From assembly GCF_029360765.1 (NCBI RefSeq), contig NZ_JARKNA010000005.1, forward strand, positions 1 to 64,000: a stretch of DNA of 64,000 nt, given 5' to 3'. The notes beneath the pieces are model-generated. The model was given only the letters and a program-made list of their open reading frames with translations. It did not search any database and was not told the origin of the DNA. Every line of letters begins with the position of its first letter. Positions within the stretch are counted from its first letter, which is position 1. Both the position numbers and the translations under genes were made by a program. This document shows positions 6,959 to 14,436 of the stretch, one piece after another. The DNA comes from Terrimonas pollutisoli (GTDB lineage Bacteria; Bacteroidota; Bacteroidia; Chitinophagales; Chitinophagaceae).

Positions 6959-7492
6959 ATGAATATCATAATTATAATTCTACTTGTAGTGGCAGCCATT
7001 ATTGCCTTGCTGTTGATCATTGCACTTTTCATGAAGAGGGAACATTACGTCAATCGTGAAATTATCATCAATGCGCCCCGGCAAAAAGTATTTGATTTTT
7101 TAAAACTGCTCAAAAACCAGGACCAATTCAACAAATGGGCAACGGCTGACAAAAAAAACAGGAAAGAAGAATTCAAAGGAACAGACGGAACAGTTGGATT
7201 TATTTACTCCTGGAGCGGAGATAAAAGCGCCGGCCAGGGAGAAAAGGAAATTAAGAACATTATTGAAGGCAAAAGAATTGAAACAGAAATCCGCTTTGTA
7301 AAACCAATGCGGGTCTCTGCCTCTGTGATCTTTGAGACAGAATCTTTATCCGATGATCAAACCAAAGTAAACCTGATCAATACAGGTACATTGAAATATC
7401 CTCTGAACATAATGATACCAATGGCAGAAAAAAAATTTCCGAAAGATATGGATGAAAGTTTGTCAAGTTTGAAAAACATTCTCGAAAAATAA
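6959..7492 (+). CDS. Membrane-anchored SRPBCC-family protein
   Basis: A 177-residue protein that starts with a strong hydrophobic helix (NIIIIILLVVAAIIALLLII, about 2-21) and continues as an SRPBCC domain: REIIINAPRQKVFDFLKLLK, FNKWATADKKN, GFIYSWSGDKSAGQGEKEI and a C-terminal DMDESLSSLKNI helix. The ATG at 6959 is preferred because it starts at the membrane segment; an upstream in-frame ATG at 6863 would add a low-complexity stretch. Anchoring of a START-like pocket in the inner membrane suggests handling of a lipid or hydrophobic compound, which is inference. CGCTAAC follows at 7516-7522. Confidence 0.85.
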   Translation: MNIIIIILLVVAAIIALLLIIALFMKREHYVNREIIINAPRQKVFDFLKLLKNQDQFNKWATADKKNRKEEFKGTDGTVGFIYSWSGDKSAGQGEKEIKNIIEGKRIETEIRFVKPMRVSASVIFETESLSDDQTKVNLINTGTLKYPLNIMIPMAEKKFPKDMDESLSSLKNILEK

Positions 7493-7561
7493 TCACAATA
7501 ATAAAAACAATGAATCGCTAACATTGATGGGGAAACCAGCAGAAAATTTAATTTATAAACT

Positions 7562-8038
7562 ATGAAACGGACAATATTGACAATAACACTAATTGCAACC
7601 TCATTTCTATCAGGTTTTACTTTCAAGACAATAATCTCTAACAAAAATAAAAATACAACAATGAAAAAAGTAACAGGAATAGGCGGTATTTTCTTCAAAT
7701 GCAAAGACCCAAAAGCAGTTAACGAATGGTATAAAACACACCTAGGGTTTGACACAAGCCCATATGGTACAAGCTTTGAATGGCGACAAATTGATGACAG
7801 CACTAAAAAGGGGCTTACCCAGTGGAATCCTTTTGCAGAAAACACAAAATATTTTGAGCCTTCAACAAAAGACTTTATGATAAACTATAGAGTAGAGAAT
7901 TTAGAAGCATTGGTTGAAGAATTGAGAAAAGAAAACGTAACTATCGTAGACAAAATTGAGACATATGATTATGGGAAATTTGTTCACGTTTTAGACATTG
8001 AAGGAAATAAAATTCAATTGTGGCAGCCTATTGATTAG
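7562..8038 (+). CDS. VOC-family protein with possible signal peptide
   Basis: A VOC protein of the glyoxalase fold: VTGIGGIFFKCKDPKAVNEW followed by YKTHLGFDT in the first module, and FMINYRVENLEALVEELRKE with FVHVLDIEGNKIQLWQP in the second. The Glu of GNKIQLW-type ends is replaced by a different arrangement, so metal binding is uncertain. The first 33 residues (KRTILTITLIATSFLSGFTF) look like a signal peptide or membrane anchor. An internal ATG at 7661 would give a cytosolic form that matches the usual VOC length. Both starts are plausible. GCTAAC follows the gene at 8101. Confidence 0.8.
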   Translation: MKRTILTITLIATSFLSGFTFKTIISNKNKNTTMKKVTGIGGIFFKCKDPKAVNEWYKTHLGFDTSPYGTSFEWRQIDDSTKKGLTQWNPFAENTKYFEPSTKDFMINYRVENLEALVEELRKENVTIVDKIETYDYGKFVHVLDIEGNKIQLWQPID

Positions 8039-8100
8039 AATATGATAAAATTATTGGTGAGCGAACGAAATAAAAAATGAATAACTCAAAAATGCCTACT

Positions 8101-8147
8101 GCTAACGTCGTATCCCTATGTAAAGCGGTACGAGAGGGATAGTTGCT
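8101..8147 (+). other. Short attC-like hairpin
   Basis: GCTAAC (8101-8106), then TATCCCT (8111-8117) paired with AGGGATA (8135-8141), then GTT (8142-8144) opposite the AAC of the left box. The loop holds TATGTAAAGCGG, part of the 14-base match to 4075-4088. The size (about 45 nt) and the AAC/GTT ends fit a short attC-type site. The right box GTTGCTG does not fit GTTRRRY. Confidence 0.45.
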
Positions 8148-8216
8148 GAAGTCCGAATATATCCTGGTCGACATCTTTACCGGGCTGATGAATCACGGAA
8201 TACCACCGCATCGCCA

Positions 8217-8603
8217 ATGCACGGACGTTGTGCGGCATGCATTTCCACGTATCATGAAGAGCCATGTGATGCTGAAAGCCTCGTTTCCATTGCTTACTCA
8301 GGTGGGACATTCATCGAACTAATTCAGCCCCTTTCAGGACGCAGTATATTTCAGGATTATCTTGATAAAAATCCTGCTGGTGGTGTGCACCATATAGCTT
8401 ATAGCATACCAGTTGCTAATCTTGACAAAGCCATTTCCGGAATGGCGAATAAAGAGCTCCCGGTAATAACCAGCGTTAATCACCCTATTGCCAGGATTGT
8501 TTTTTTCGACACATCTAAAGAGCTTGGCGTTTTTACTGAAGTAATGGGCATTACAGAAGAAGGTGAGAAGGCAGTTCAAGAAATGAAGAGCCAAACAATA
8601 TAA
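8217..8603 (+). CDS. VOC-family protein, N-terminus apparently lost
   Basis: From about residue 23 the protein is a good VOC match: SLVSIAYSGGTFIELIQPLS, DKNPAGGVHHIAYSIPV and ELGVFTEVMG with the final metal-ligand Glu. It resembles methylmalonyl-CoA-epimerase-like members. A normal first beta-alpha module is missing. The frame stays open back to about 8123, through the right arm of the attC-like hairpin, without another start, and that upstream stretch does not look like VOC sequence. This suggests that a cassette junction or deletion replaced the 5' end. It may not be functional. Confidence 0.6.
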   Translation: MHGRCAACISTYHEEPCDAESLVSIAYSGGTFIELIQPLSGRSIFQDYLDKNPAGGVHHIAYSIPVANLDKAISGMANKELPVITSVNHPIARIVFFDTSKELGVFTEVMGITEEGEKAVQEMKSQTI

Positions 8604-8893
8604 TCTCCCTTTGGGAGTAGTAAAACAAATTGTGCTTGAGAAAAAAATAAGATCTTATGAAAAAAATAGACAAAAATATCACCAGTTCAAAGACTTTATT
8701 CCAGAGCTACTAACAAGGGGTCCTATGTATATAGTCATTAGAACCACAATTTGGGCAGACAGTTATATTCTCAACATTATCTCTTTACACTTCCTCAGTC
8801 GCGGCTTGTGTGGGATAATTCTTCGCTGATTTCGCAGAAAAAATTTGCGTAGTTAAATAGCTACACATATATTTGTAGTCAATTGGCTACGCA
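8604..8893. other. Short gap with no recognisable gene
   Basis: Nothing convincing is seen before the ArsR promoter. One plus-strand frame of 72 codons (8611-8829) lacks any recognisable domain and starts directly after the VOC stop. Confidence 0.5.
8861..8878 (+). promoter_or_regulatory. ArsR promoter with overlapping operator (copy 2)
   Basis: CTACA (8861-8865) and TGTAG (8874-8878) form an inverted repeat whose spacer carries TATATTTG (8868-8875), the same -7 box as in copy 1. The spacer core CATATATT is identical in both copies. The arm bases changed from GTTGCA/TGCAAC to CTACA/TGTAG while still pairing. Transcription would start near 8882, leaving a leader of only about a dozen bases. 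Confidence 0.6.
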
Positions 8894-9217
8894 ATGAATT
8901 TGAGACGAGACGTATTTCAGGCCATAGCAGACCCGACAAGAAGGGCTATACTGCTGCTGGTAGCCTCACAATCCATGACCGCAGGTGCAATAGCGGCAAA
9001 CTTTGACACAGCAAGACCGACCGTTTCAAAACACCTGCAAATCCTCACCGAGTGTGAATTACTTGAACAAGAGTACAACGGCAGGGAGGTTTATTATCAC
9101 TTCAATCCAAAAAAAATGAAAGAAATAGCAGACTTTATTGAACCATTCCGTAACATGTGGGATGACAGGTTTAATAAATTGGAAACCGCAATGAAGAAGT
9201 ACAAATCAAAAAAGTAA
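8894..9217 (+). CDS. ArsR/SmtB-family winged-helix regulator (second copy)
   Basis: A 107-residue paralogue of the regulator at 4197. It shares [20 protein letters not shown], the recognition-helix region [20 protein letters not shown] and the GREVYYHFN wing, with clear divergence elsewhere. Start and length agree with the paralogue. It is followed after 6 bp by an SRPBCC gene, then by DoxX-like and YdeI-like genes, so it probably heads a four-gene operon. No metal-binding cysteines are present. It likely represses its own promoter through the repeat at 8861-8878. Confidence 0.9.
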   Translation: MNLRRDVFQAIADPTRRAILLLVASQSMTAGAIAANFDTARPTVSKHLQILTECELLEQEYNGREVYYHFNPKKMKEIADFIEPFRNMWDDRFNKLETAMKKYKSKK

Positions 9218-9223
9218 GACACT

Positions 9224-9688
9224 ATGGAGCGAAAAACAAAAATCCATGCCGAAGACGGCAAACAGGAATTAACGATCACAAGGGAATTTGATTTGCCATT
9301 GGAGTTACTTTTTAAAGCGTATGTAGAGGCAGAGATTGTTGAGCAATGGATGGGAACCAAAGTGCTGAAATTGGAAAATAAAAAGCATGGCAGTTATCAA
9401 TTCGAAACAACCGATCCTAAAGGAAACAAACATGGGTTCAATGGGACGATCCATGAGTTTATTCCGAACCGCAAGATCACACGGACATTTGAAATGGAAA
9501 ATTCGCCTTTTGAAGTCCAGCTTGAGTTCCTTGAATTTGAAAAACTTACTGACGACAGCAGCAAACTCAATATGCATGTAATCTATAGATCAGTTGCACT
9601 CAGGGACCAAATGCTGCAGTTGCCCTTTGCTCAGGGTATAAATATGGCACATAACAGAATACAGGAAATCTTAAGCAAACTTGCCTGA
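9224..9688 (+). CDS. SRPBCC/AHSA1-domain protein
   Basis: A 154-residue AHSA1-type protein: ELTITREFDLPLELLFKAYV, EQWMGTKVLKLENKKHGSYQ, GTIHEFIPNRKITRTFEME and a C-terminal GINMAHNRIQEILSKL helix. It is the partner of the ArsR gene 6 bp upstream, matching the pair at 4197-5014. The last codons (CTT GCC TGA) are supplied by a dispersed palindromic repeat at 9681-9699, so the exact C-terminus has probably been set by repeat insertion. The ligand is unknown. Confidence 0.9.
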   Translation: MERKTKIHAEDGKQELTITREFDLPLELLFKAYVEAEIVEQWMGTKVLKLENKKHGSYQFETTDPKGNKHGFNGTIHEFIPNRKITRTFEMENSPFEVQLEFLEFEKLTDDSSKLNMHVIYRSVALRDQMLQLPFAQGINMAHNRIQEILSKLA

Positions 9689-9699
9689 CGGCAGGCAGG
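9681..9699. repeat. Dispersed palindrome providing a stop codon
   Basis: TTGCCTGACGGCAGGCAGG folds as CTGCC/GGCAG-type arms and belongs to the same family as 37199-37216 (CTGCCGATAGGCAG). The TGA stop of the SRPBCC gene (9686-9688) lies inside it. Confidence 0.6.
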
Positions 9700-9714
9700 T
9701 TAAAATAACACGTC

Positions 9715-10098
9715 ATGACAAAGAGAAATAAAATCATCTATTGGATCGCCACTATCTGGCTTGCATTAGGAATGCTATCAACCGGAATAGTACAGTTATT
9801 AAAAATGGAAGAGGAGGCAGATATGATGACACGCCTGGGTTATCCTGTCTACTTGCTGACAATACTGGGTATTTGGAAAATTTTGGGAGTTGTAGCAGTG
9901 CTTATTCCTAAATTTCCTTTACTAAAGGAATGGGCTTATGCAGGTTTTTTCATGGCCATGTCGGGGGCCGTCATTTCTCATTTAATCAGTGGAGATGAAG
10001 CCAAAGAAATTTTTGGACCAACATTATTACTGATCCTGACTGTGATATCCTGGTATTTCAGACCTGCCGATAGAAAATTAATTTTGGTTAATCAATAA
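9715..10098 (+). CDS. DoxX-like membrane protein
   Basis: A 127-residue integral membrane protein with four predicted helices: IIYWIATIWLALGMLSTGIV (about 6-25), LLTILGIWKILGVVAVLIP (about 47-65), WAYAGFFMAMSGAVISHLIS (about 72-91) and LLLILTVISWYF (about 103-114). The pattern GMLSTGIVQLL, then ILGIWKILGVVAVL and WAYAGFF, is that of the DoxX-like family. Relatives of DoxX are linked to sulfur or oxidative-stress metabolism, but small members like this one have no set role. It lies 26 bp after the SRPBCC gene and 10 bp before the YdeI-like gene. Confidence 0.85.
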   Translation: MTKRNKIIYWIATIWLALGMLSTGIVQLLKMEEEADMMTRLGYPVYLLTILGIWKILGVVAVLIPKFPLLKEWAYAGFFMAMSGAVISHLISGDEAKEIFGPTLLLILTVISWYFRPADRKLILVNQ

Positions 10099-10108
10099 AA
10101 AGAATAAC

Positions 10109-10687
10109 ATGAACCCTAAAGTTGATTGGGTTTTTAGTAAAGAGACAAAGTGGCAGAAAGAATATGAGAAATTAAGAGCGATCATTCTTAACTGCGGACT
10201 GATCGAAGAATTGAAATGGGGTTGCCCATGTTACACTTTTGAGAACACAAACATTGTATTAATACATGGATTTAAAGAATACTGTGCTCTTTTGTTTTTC
10301 AAAGGTGCATTGTTAAATGATCCCAATGGCATCCTGATCCAGCAAACGAAGAATGTGCAGTCGGCCCGGCAGATCCGGTTCACTAATGTTAAGGAAATAG
10401 TGAAGATGGAAAAGACTTTGAAAGCCTATGTCTATGAAGCCATAGAAGTGGAAAGAGCCGGATTGAAAGTGAAATTGAAAAAGACTTCAGATTTCAAAAT
10501 TCCTGAAGAGTTTCAAAAGAAGTTGAACAAAAGCTCTGCATTGAAAACTGCCTTTGATGCATTGACACCGGGGCGGCAAAGAGCATACATTTTTCATTTT
10601 TCTCAACCCAAACTATCCAAAACCCGTGAAGCAAGGGTTGAAAAACACATCAAGCAAATTCTCAATGGAAAGGGATTGGATGATTAG
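10109..10687 (+). CDS. YdeI/OmpD-associated family protein (DUF1801 + YdeI tail)
   Basis: A 192-residue protein with two parts. Residues 1-110 carry a DUF1801 domain (WQKEYEKLRAIILNCGLIEE, LKWGCPCYTFENTNIVLIHG, LFFKGALLNDP). Residues 135-190 carry the YdeI/OmpD-associated tail (IPEEFQKKLNKSSALKTAFD, LTPGRQRAYIFHFSQPKLSK, TREARVEKHI). The combination is typical of full-length YdeI proteins. YdeI has been tied to antimicrobial-peptide resistance in enteric bacteria; its reaction is not known. It probably closes the ArsR operon that starts at 8894. Confidence 0.88.
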   Translation: MNPKVDWVFSKETKWQKEYEKLRAIILNCGLIEELKWGCPCYTFENTNIVLIHGFKEYCALLFFKGALLNDPNGILIQQTKNVQSARQIRFTNVKEIVKMEKTLKAYVYEAIEVERAGLKVKLKKTSDFKIPEEFQKKLNKSSALKTAFDALTPGRQRAYIFHFSQPKLSKTREARVEKHIKQILNGKGLDD

Positions 10688-10716
10688 TGACTATTCAACA
10701 GAAATAATTCATAGGT

Positions 10717-11292
10717 ATGAACAAGATGAATAACAATAAAAAGAAGTTGTCAGCAGAACAACGTGAAGAACTACTCAACGCTTTGAAAACCCGTTTTGAG
10801 AAAAACATGAATCGCCATAAAGGTCTTGAGTGGGCTAAAGTACAGGCAAAGCTGGATGCTAATCCTGGAAAATTGTATTCGCTTAATGAAATGGAAATAA
10901 CCGGCGGTGAACCGGATGTTGTTTGTCTTGATAAAAAGACCGGCGAATATGCTTTTTATGATTGCTCACCGGAAAGTCCTAAAGAAAGAAGAAGTCTTTG
11001 TTACGATCATGAAGCATTGGAAAAAAGAAAAGAACATAAACCAGAAGATAGCGCAATTAACATGGCAGCTGACATGGGCATTGAGCTTTTAACAGAGGAA
11101 CAATACCGGGACTTGCAGAAACTTGGAACGTTCGATGCGAAAACATCGAGCTGGCTGAAAACACCTTCGGATATCAGGAAACTCGGTGGTGCCATCTCTG
11201 GTGAGTTCCGCTTTGGGAGTGTCTTCGTGTATGCCAACGGTGCAGAATCATATTTTGCGGCCAGGGGTTTTCGTGGCTCGCTACGAGTGTGA
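10717..11292 (+). CDS. DUF4256 domain-containing protein
   Basis: A 191-residue soluble protein that is recognisable as DUF4256 along its length: LSAEQREELLNALKTRFEKN, MEITGGEPDVV, YAFYDCSPESPKERRSLCYD and the C-terminal FRFGSVFVYANGAESYFAAR GFRG stretch. No function has been established. The conserved acid, cysteine and arginine residues in the central block suggest an enzyme. The start could be at 10717 or three codons later at 10726. It is separated from the YdeI-like gene by 29 bp and may belong to the same transcript. Confidence 0.85.
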   Translation: MNKMNNNKKKLSAEQREELLNALKTRFEKNMNRHKGLEWAKVQAKLDANPGKLYSLNEMEITGGEPDVVCLDKKTGEYAFYDCSPESPKERRSLCYDHEALEKRKEHKPEDSAINMAADMGIELLTEEQYRDLQKLGTFDAKTSSWLKTPSDIRKLGGAISGEFRFGSVFVYANGAESYFAARGFRGSLRV

Positions 11293-11382
11293 ATTTTGCA
11301 TAAGCAATCCTGTTGTGGTGTCGTGGTATTTCAGGGAACGTCATGCGCCATGCTTTGACGAAAGAGCAAACACAAATCGACT

Positions 11383-11868
11383 ATGAAAAAACAAGTTTTG
11401 ATCATCGCACTTTTAAGTGGGTTGTTAGGATTCTGTAGTTGTAACAGCAAGACAACTGACAATACATCGCAAACTCAAACCAAATCACAAGAAATGACCA
11501 TCACAGTAGAAACTATGAAGCAAGTGCTTGATGGATTCAATCGCCATGACGTCGACGCAATTATGGAATTCTTCTCCGATGATTGCTCCTTAGATCTTCC
11601 AAGGGGACCTGAACCCTGGGGCCAACGCTTGATCGGCAAGGCCCAGGTACGTGAAGCCCTTGCTGGTCGCTTCAAAGGTATTCCTGATGTTCAGTATGGT
11701 GAAGACCTACATTGGATATCAGCCGATGGTAACAGGGGTGTGTCGGAATGGACACTGACAGGAACCACAACTTCGGGAGTTAAAATAAAAGTGCGGGGTT
11801 GTGATCTTTGGGAGTTTCGGAGCGGCAAAATTATCCGGAAAAATTCTTACTGGAAAATAGTTGAGTGA
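11383..11868 (+). CDS. SnoaL-like (NTF2 fold) lipoprotein
   Basis: A 161-residue protein. The first 20 residues (KKQVLIIALLSGLLGFCSC) look like a lipoprotein signal, with Cys at 18 and 20. The mature part is a SnoaL/NTF2-like domain: MKQVLDGFNRHDVDAIMEFF, SDDCSLDLPRGPEPWG, LIGKAQVREALAGRF and a last strand LWEFRSGKIIRKNSYWKIVE. SnoaL-like proteins include polyketide cyclases and many small steroid- or aromatic-binding proteins. Export to the envelope is inferred from the signal. Its neighbour at 14437 is a cytosolic member of the same fold. Confidence 0.85.
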   Translation: MKKQVLIIALLSGLLGFCSCNSKTTDNTSQTQTKSQEMTITVETMKQVLDGFNRHDVDAIMEFFSDDCSLDLPRGPEPWGQRLIGKAQVREALAGRFKGIPDVQYGEDLHWISADGNRGVSEWTLTGTTTSGVKIKVRGCDLWEFRSGKIIRKNSYWKIVE

Positions 11869-12000
11869 TGAGTGCTGTGATTGGTTTCCTACTTATAAAA
11901 CCCGAAAAAGCAGAGTGGAGTAACCCTTTGCCACAAGGAAGGTTTAGAGGCGTGGCTCTTCACGAAGCAATGGGGAGTTATGTTGCACATTGTAAAAGTT

Positions 12001-12993
12001 CTATAAAACCAAGGCCTCCTTATTGTATTTACTTCTGTATTCCAATGGCGACATTCCGGTGATCTTTCTAAATACTTCACGAAACGCTTTTATATCCGAA
12101 TAGCCAACATCGTACATAACCTCATTGATTGTTTTGCGGCTGGTTTCAAATGCTTTTTTTGCCGATTCAATTTTTACTCTTTGCGCATATTCAACAGGCG
12201 TATTGCCGGTAGCTTTAATAAACCTCCTGTCAAAATTTCGTCTGCCGACAGCAAATTTCGAAGACAAATCTTCAACAGATATTTTTTCATCCACTTTACT
12301 TTCAATATAGGCCTGTGCTTTTTTCACTATTTCATCCCCGTGCTGTTTCTGACCTGTAAATATGATGAATGCCGACTGGCTTTGCCTGTCCATTTCAATC
12401 TGAAAAATTTTGGAACAATAAATTGCAGTTTGCCTGTCATAATATTTTTCTACCAAATAAATCACCAGGTTCAGAAAGGAATAGGCACCGCCATTGGTAT
12501 AAATTCCATGTTCATCCGTTATCAACTGATCAGCCTGTAAATTCACTTTGGGAAACATGGTTCTGAAAGTATCCGCAGCAGACCAGTGCGTAGAGCAATT
12601 TTTTCCATCCAGCAAACCTGCCGATGCCAGCATAAATGTTCCTGTGCACATACTGGCTATTTCAGCACCCTGTTTATATTGTTGCTCAATCCAGTCAACC
12701 AGCAGTTTGTTTCCCTTGATTGCTTTTTGATAATCACGAACCAATGAAGGAATAATGATGAGATTAGTTTTGGCAATGGCGGATATGTGTGCCTGTGGAT
12801 TCACTGTCAGCAAGCCATGTTCAAATTCCGCCTTTTTTGAAACACCTGCCAGTTCTATTTTAAACAATTCCTTTTTGCCGTTTTCCTTCCAATACTTATT
12901 GGCTACTGCAAATATTTCGTAAGTGCCAACTATGCATGCTATAGTGCTCAGGTTACTTTGTCCATCGGGAACAATTATGGTAATATGTTTCAT
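12001..12993 (-). CDS. GlxA-family regulator (DJ-1/PfpI domain + AraC HTH)
   Basis: A 330-residue regulator. Residues 1-190 form a DJ-1/PfpI-like domain (HITIIVPDGQSNLSTIACIV, AEIASMCTGTFMLASAGLLD with Cys in the nucleophile-elbow position, and GKNCSTHW). Residues about 225-320 are an AraC HTH (VEDLSSKFAVGRRNFDRRFI, NEVMYDVGYSDIKAFREVFR, KITGMSPLEYR). The ATG at 12993 (MKHITIIVPDG) is preferred over one 13 codons upstream. It is divergent from the SRPBCC gene at 13133, 139 bp away, and so may regulate the SRPBCC/SnoaL block. No ligand can be inferred. Confidence 0.92.
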   Translation of the reverse strand: MKHITIIVPDGQSNLSTIACIVGTYEIFAVANKYWKENGKKELFKIELAGVSKKAEFEHGLLTVNPQAHISAIAKTNLIIIPSLVRDYQKAIKGNKLLVDWIEQQYKQGAEIASMCTGTFMLASAGLLDGKNCSTHWSAADTFRTMFPKVNLQADQLITDEHGIYTNGGAYSFLNLVIYLVEKYYDRQTAIYCSKIFQIEMDRQSQSAFIIFTGQKQHGDEIVKKAQAYIESKVDEKISVEDLSSKFAVGRRNFDRRFIKATGNTPVEYAQRVKIESAKKAFETSRKTINEVMYDVGYSDIKAFREVFRKITGMSPLEYRSKYNKEALVL

Positions 12994-13132
12994 CGCTGTC
13001 TTTTTACAAAGGTATAAATCCATTGTGTCCAAATCAACCCACTACAAAGTCCATTTTGCCGCCCATCCGGATAAATTTCAGACAATAGCTTTGGTGTCTG
13101 AAATATTACTGCTAAAAACAAAAAATAAAATT

Positions 13133-13543
13133 ATGGCAGATATCAGACATAAACTAGTTATAAAAACGCTACCTGAAAAAGTGTACGAAGCCATTACAAC
13201 CCAGGAAGGACTTGCAGGTTGGTGGTGTAAGCAAACCACGGCTAACCCTCAGGTTGGATTTGTAAACACATTTACATTTGGGAATTTCCCAAACGAAATG
13301 AAAGTAACTGATCTTACTCCCAATAAAAGAGTAGAATGGCAATGCATCAGTTCTATTGACGAATGGTTGGACACCAACATTTCGTTTGATTTAGAAGAAA
13401 AAGAAGGACGCACCATTTTACGGTTTGCCCACTCGGGTTGGCGGGCAGTTACGGATCTGTTTGACGGTTGTAATTATGATTGGGGACGTTTTATGACAAG
13501 CCTGAAATCTCATTGTGAAACAGGGGTTGGAACACCCTCGTAA
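13133..13543 (+). CDS. SRPBCC-family protein (type a)
   Basis: A 136-residue SRPBCC protein: HKLVIKTLPEKVYEAITTQE, GLAGWWCKQTTANPQVGFVN, VEWQCISSIDEWLDTNISFD and a C-terminal YDWGRFMTSLKSHCETGVGT helix. The ATG at 13133 follows a divergent intergenic region shared with the GlxA-type regulator. It begins a three-gene block (type-a SRPBCC, SnoaL, type-b SRPBCC) that was duplicated: a decayed copy of its own 3' end lies at 14339-14401. Its ligand is unknown. Confidence 0.88.
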   Translation: MADIRHKLVIKTLPEKVYEAITTQEGLAGWWCKQTTANPQVGFVNTFTFGNFPNEMKVTDLTPNKRVEWQCISSIDEWLDTNISFDLEEKEGRTILRFAHSGWRAVTDLFDGCNYDWGRFMTSLKSHCETGVGTPS

Positions 13544-13573
13544 GGTGTAATAAGAATTGAACTTGTCAACCGG

Positions 13574-13730
13574 CTACATACTACGGAGCCTGTTATAGCA
13601 GGAAATCATTTTTGCAGTTGGTAGTGAATTAGATATTACCGTTCAAAAACATGGAAAAGTAATTATTAATGAAATAATGCGTAAAGAGGCAAAAGAGGGT
13701 AGGGATGTATCAGAGCAACACTTTTATTGA
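13574..13730 (+). pseudogene. SnoaL-like gene fragment, frameshifted
   Basis: The 3' part of a SnoaL-like gene whose intact paralogue is at 14437-14817. One frame reads LHTTEPVIAGNHF, then a frameshift in a run of T residues leads to VGSELDITVQKHGKVIINEI and DVSEQHFY before the stop. The intact gene has LYTTEPVVGGNHF, VGREVDITVQKSG and IVSEQFFY in the same order. The 5' half is missing. Confidence 0.8.
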
Positions 13731-13788
13731 ATAGTTTTTCCCCGTTCCATCTTAGAAGAGTAAATACAAATTTTAAAAACAAACAAAA

Positions 13789-14235
13789 ATGACAAAGCAA
13801 GACTTTTCTACTACATTGGTAGTAGACCAAACTCCGGGACAAGTATTTAACGCAATCAACAATCCTCAGCATTGGTGGTCGGGAGAAATTAATGGCAGTA
13901 CAGAGAAGCTTAACGATGAGTTCACTTATCGTTATAAAGAACTTCATTTTTCAAAGCAAAGAATAGTTGATATGATTCCTGATCAAAAAGTAGTATGGCT
14001 TGTTACTGAAAGCATAATTAATTATGCTGAAGACAAAAAAGAATGGACCGGCACAAAAATTAGTTTTGAAATCTCTGAACAGGATAACAAAACTCATCTC
14101 CGTTTTACTCATTTGGGATTAGATCCCCAAATTGAATGTTTCGATAGCTGTTCAAATTCATGGAGCCAACTTATTCAGCAAAGTTTATTTAGTTTGATTG
14201 CCACAGGTAAAGGCAAGAAGCTTGTTTTAGGATGA
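13789..14235 (+). CDS. SRPBCC-family protein (type b, copy 1)
   Basis: A 148-residue SRPBCC protein with [60 protein letters not shown] and CFDSCSNSWSQLIQQSLFSL. It is one of three close paralogues here (13789, 14894, 15401), all sharing the [15 protein letters not shown] opening, W(W/S) pair and a C-terminal Cys-containing helix. It follows the SnoaL fragment, as the copy at 14894 follows the intact SnoaL gene, which shows a block duplication. The substrate is unknown. Confidence 0.9.
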   Translation: MTKQDFSTTLVVDQTPGQVFNAINNPQHWWSGEINGSTEKLNDEFTYRYKELHFSKQRIVDMIPDQKVVWLVTESIINYAEDKKEWTGTKISFEISEQDNKTHLRFTHLGLDPQIECFDSCSNSWSQLIQQSLFSLIATGKGKKLVLG

Positions 14236-14338
14236 AGCTTTAAGGAGTTAAACGATCATTACGAGTTCAAATGATTTACTTACTTCTACAAAAAATAGCA
14301 ATCCTTTCAGAAATGCAAGCATCAGAAATGCAGCTGTA

Positions 14339-14401
14339 TTTCATTGGGGACGGCTACGGGCAAGTTTAAAATCCCTTTGTGAAACCGGAACACCTGCTTA
14401 A
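14339..14401 (+). pseudogene. 3' fragment of a type-a SRPBCC gene
   Basis: Twenty codons and a stop that read FHWGRLRASLKSLCETGTPA, matching the end of the gene at 13133 (YDWGRFMTSLKSHCETG). The rest of the gene is gone. The fragment stands directly before the intact SnoaL gene, in the position that the type-a gene holds in the first block. Confidence 0.75.
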
Positions 14402-14436
14402 AAAAGAATAATTACTAAATCAACAAAAGATAAACA

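Noticed and set aside
5010..8106. Using every GCTAAC or GTTAGC hexamer as evidence of cassettes
   Set aside because: A 6-mer is expected several times by chance in 17 kb. Only the 13-mer, the complementary cassette ends and the 14-base box were used as evidence.
12125..12730. Plus-strand open frames over the GlxA-type regulator
   Set aside because: They are antisense shadows of a well-supported regulator gene.
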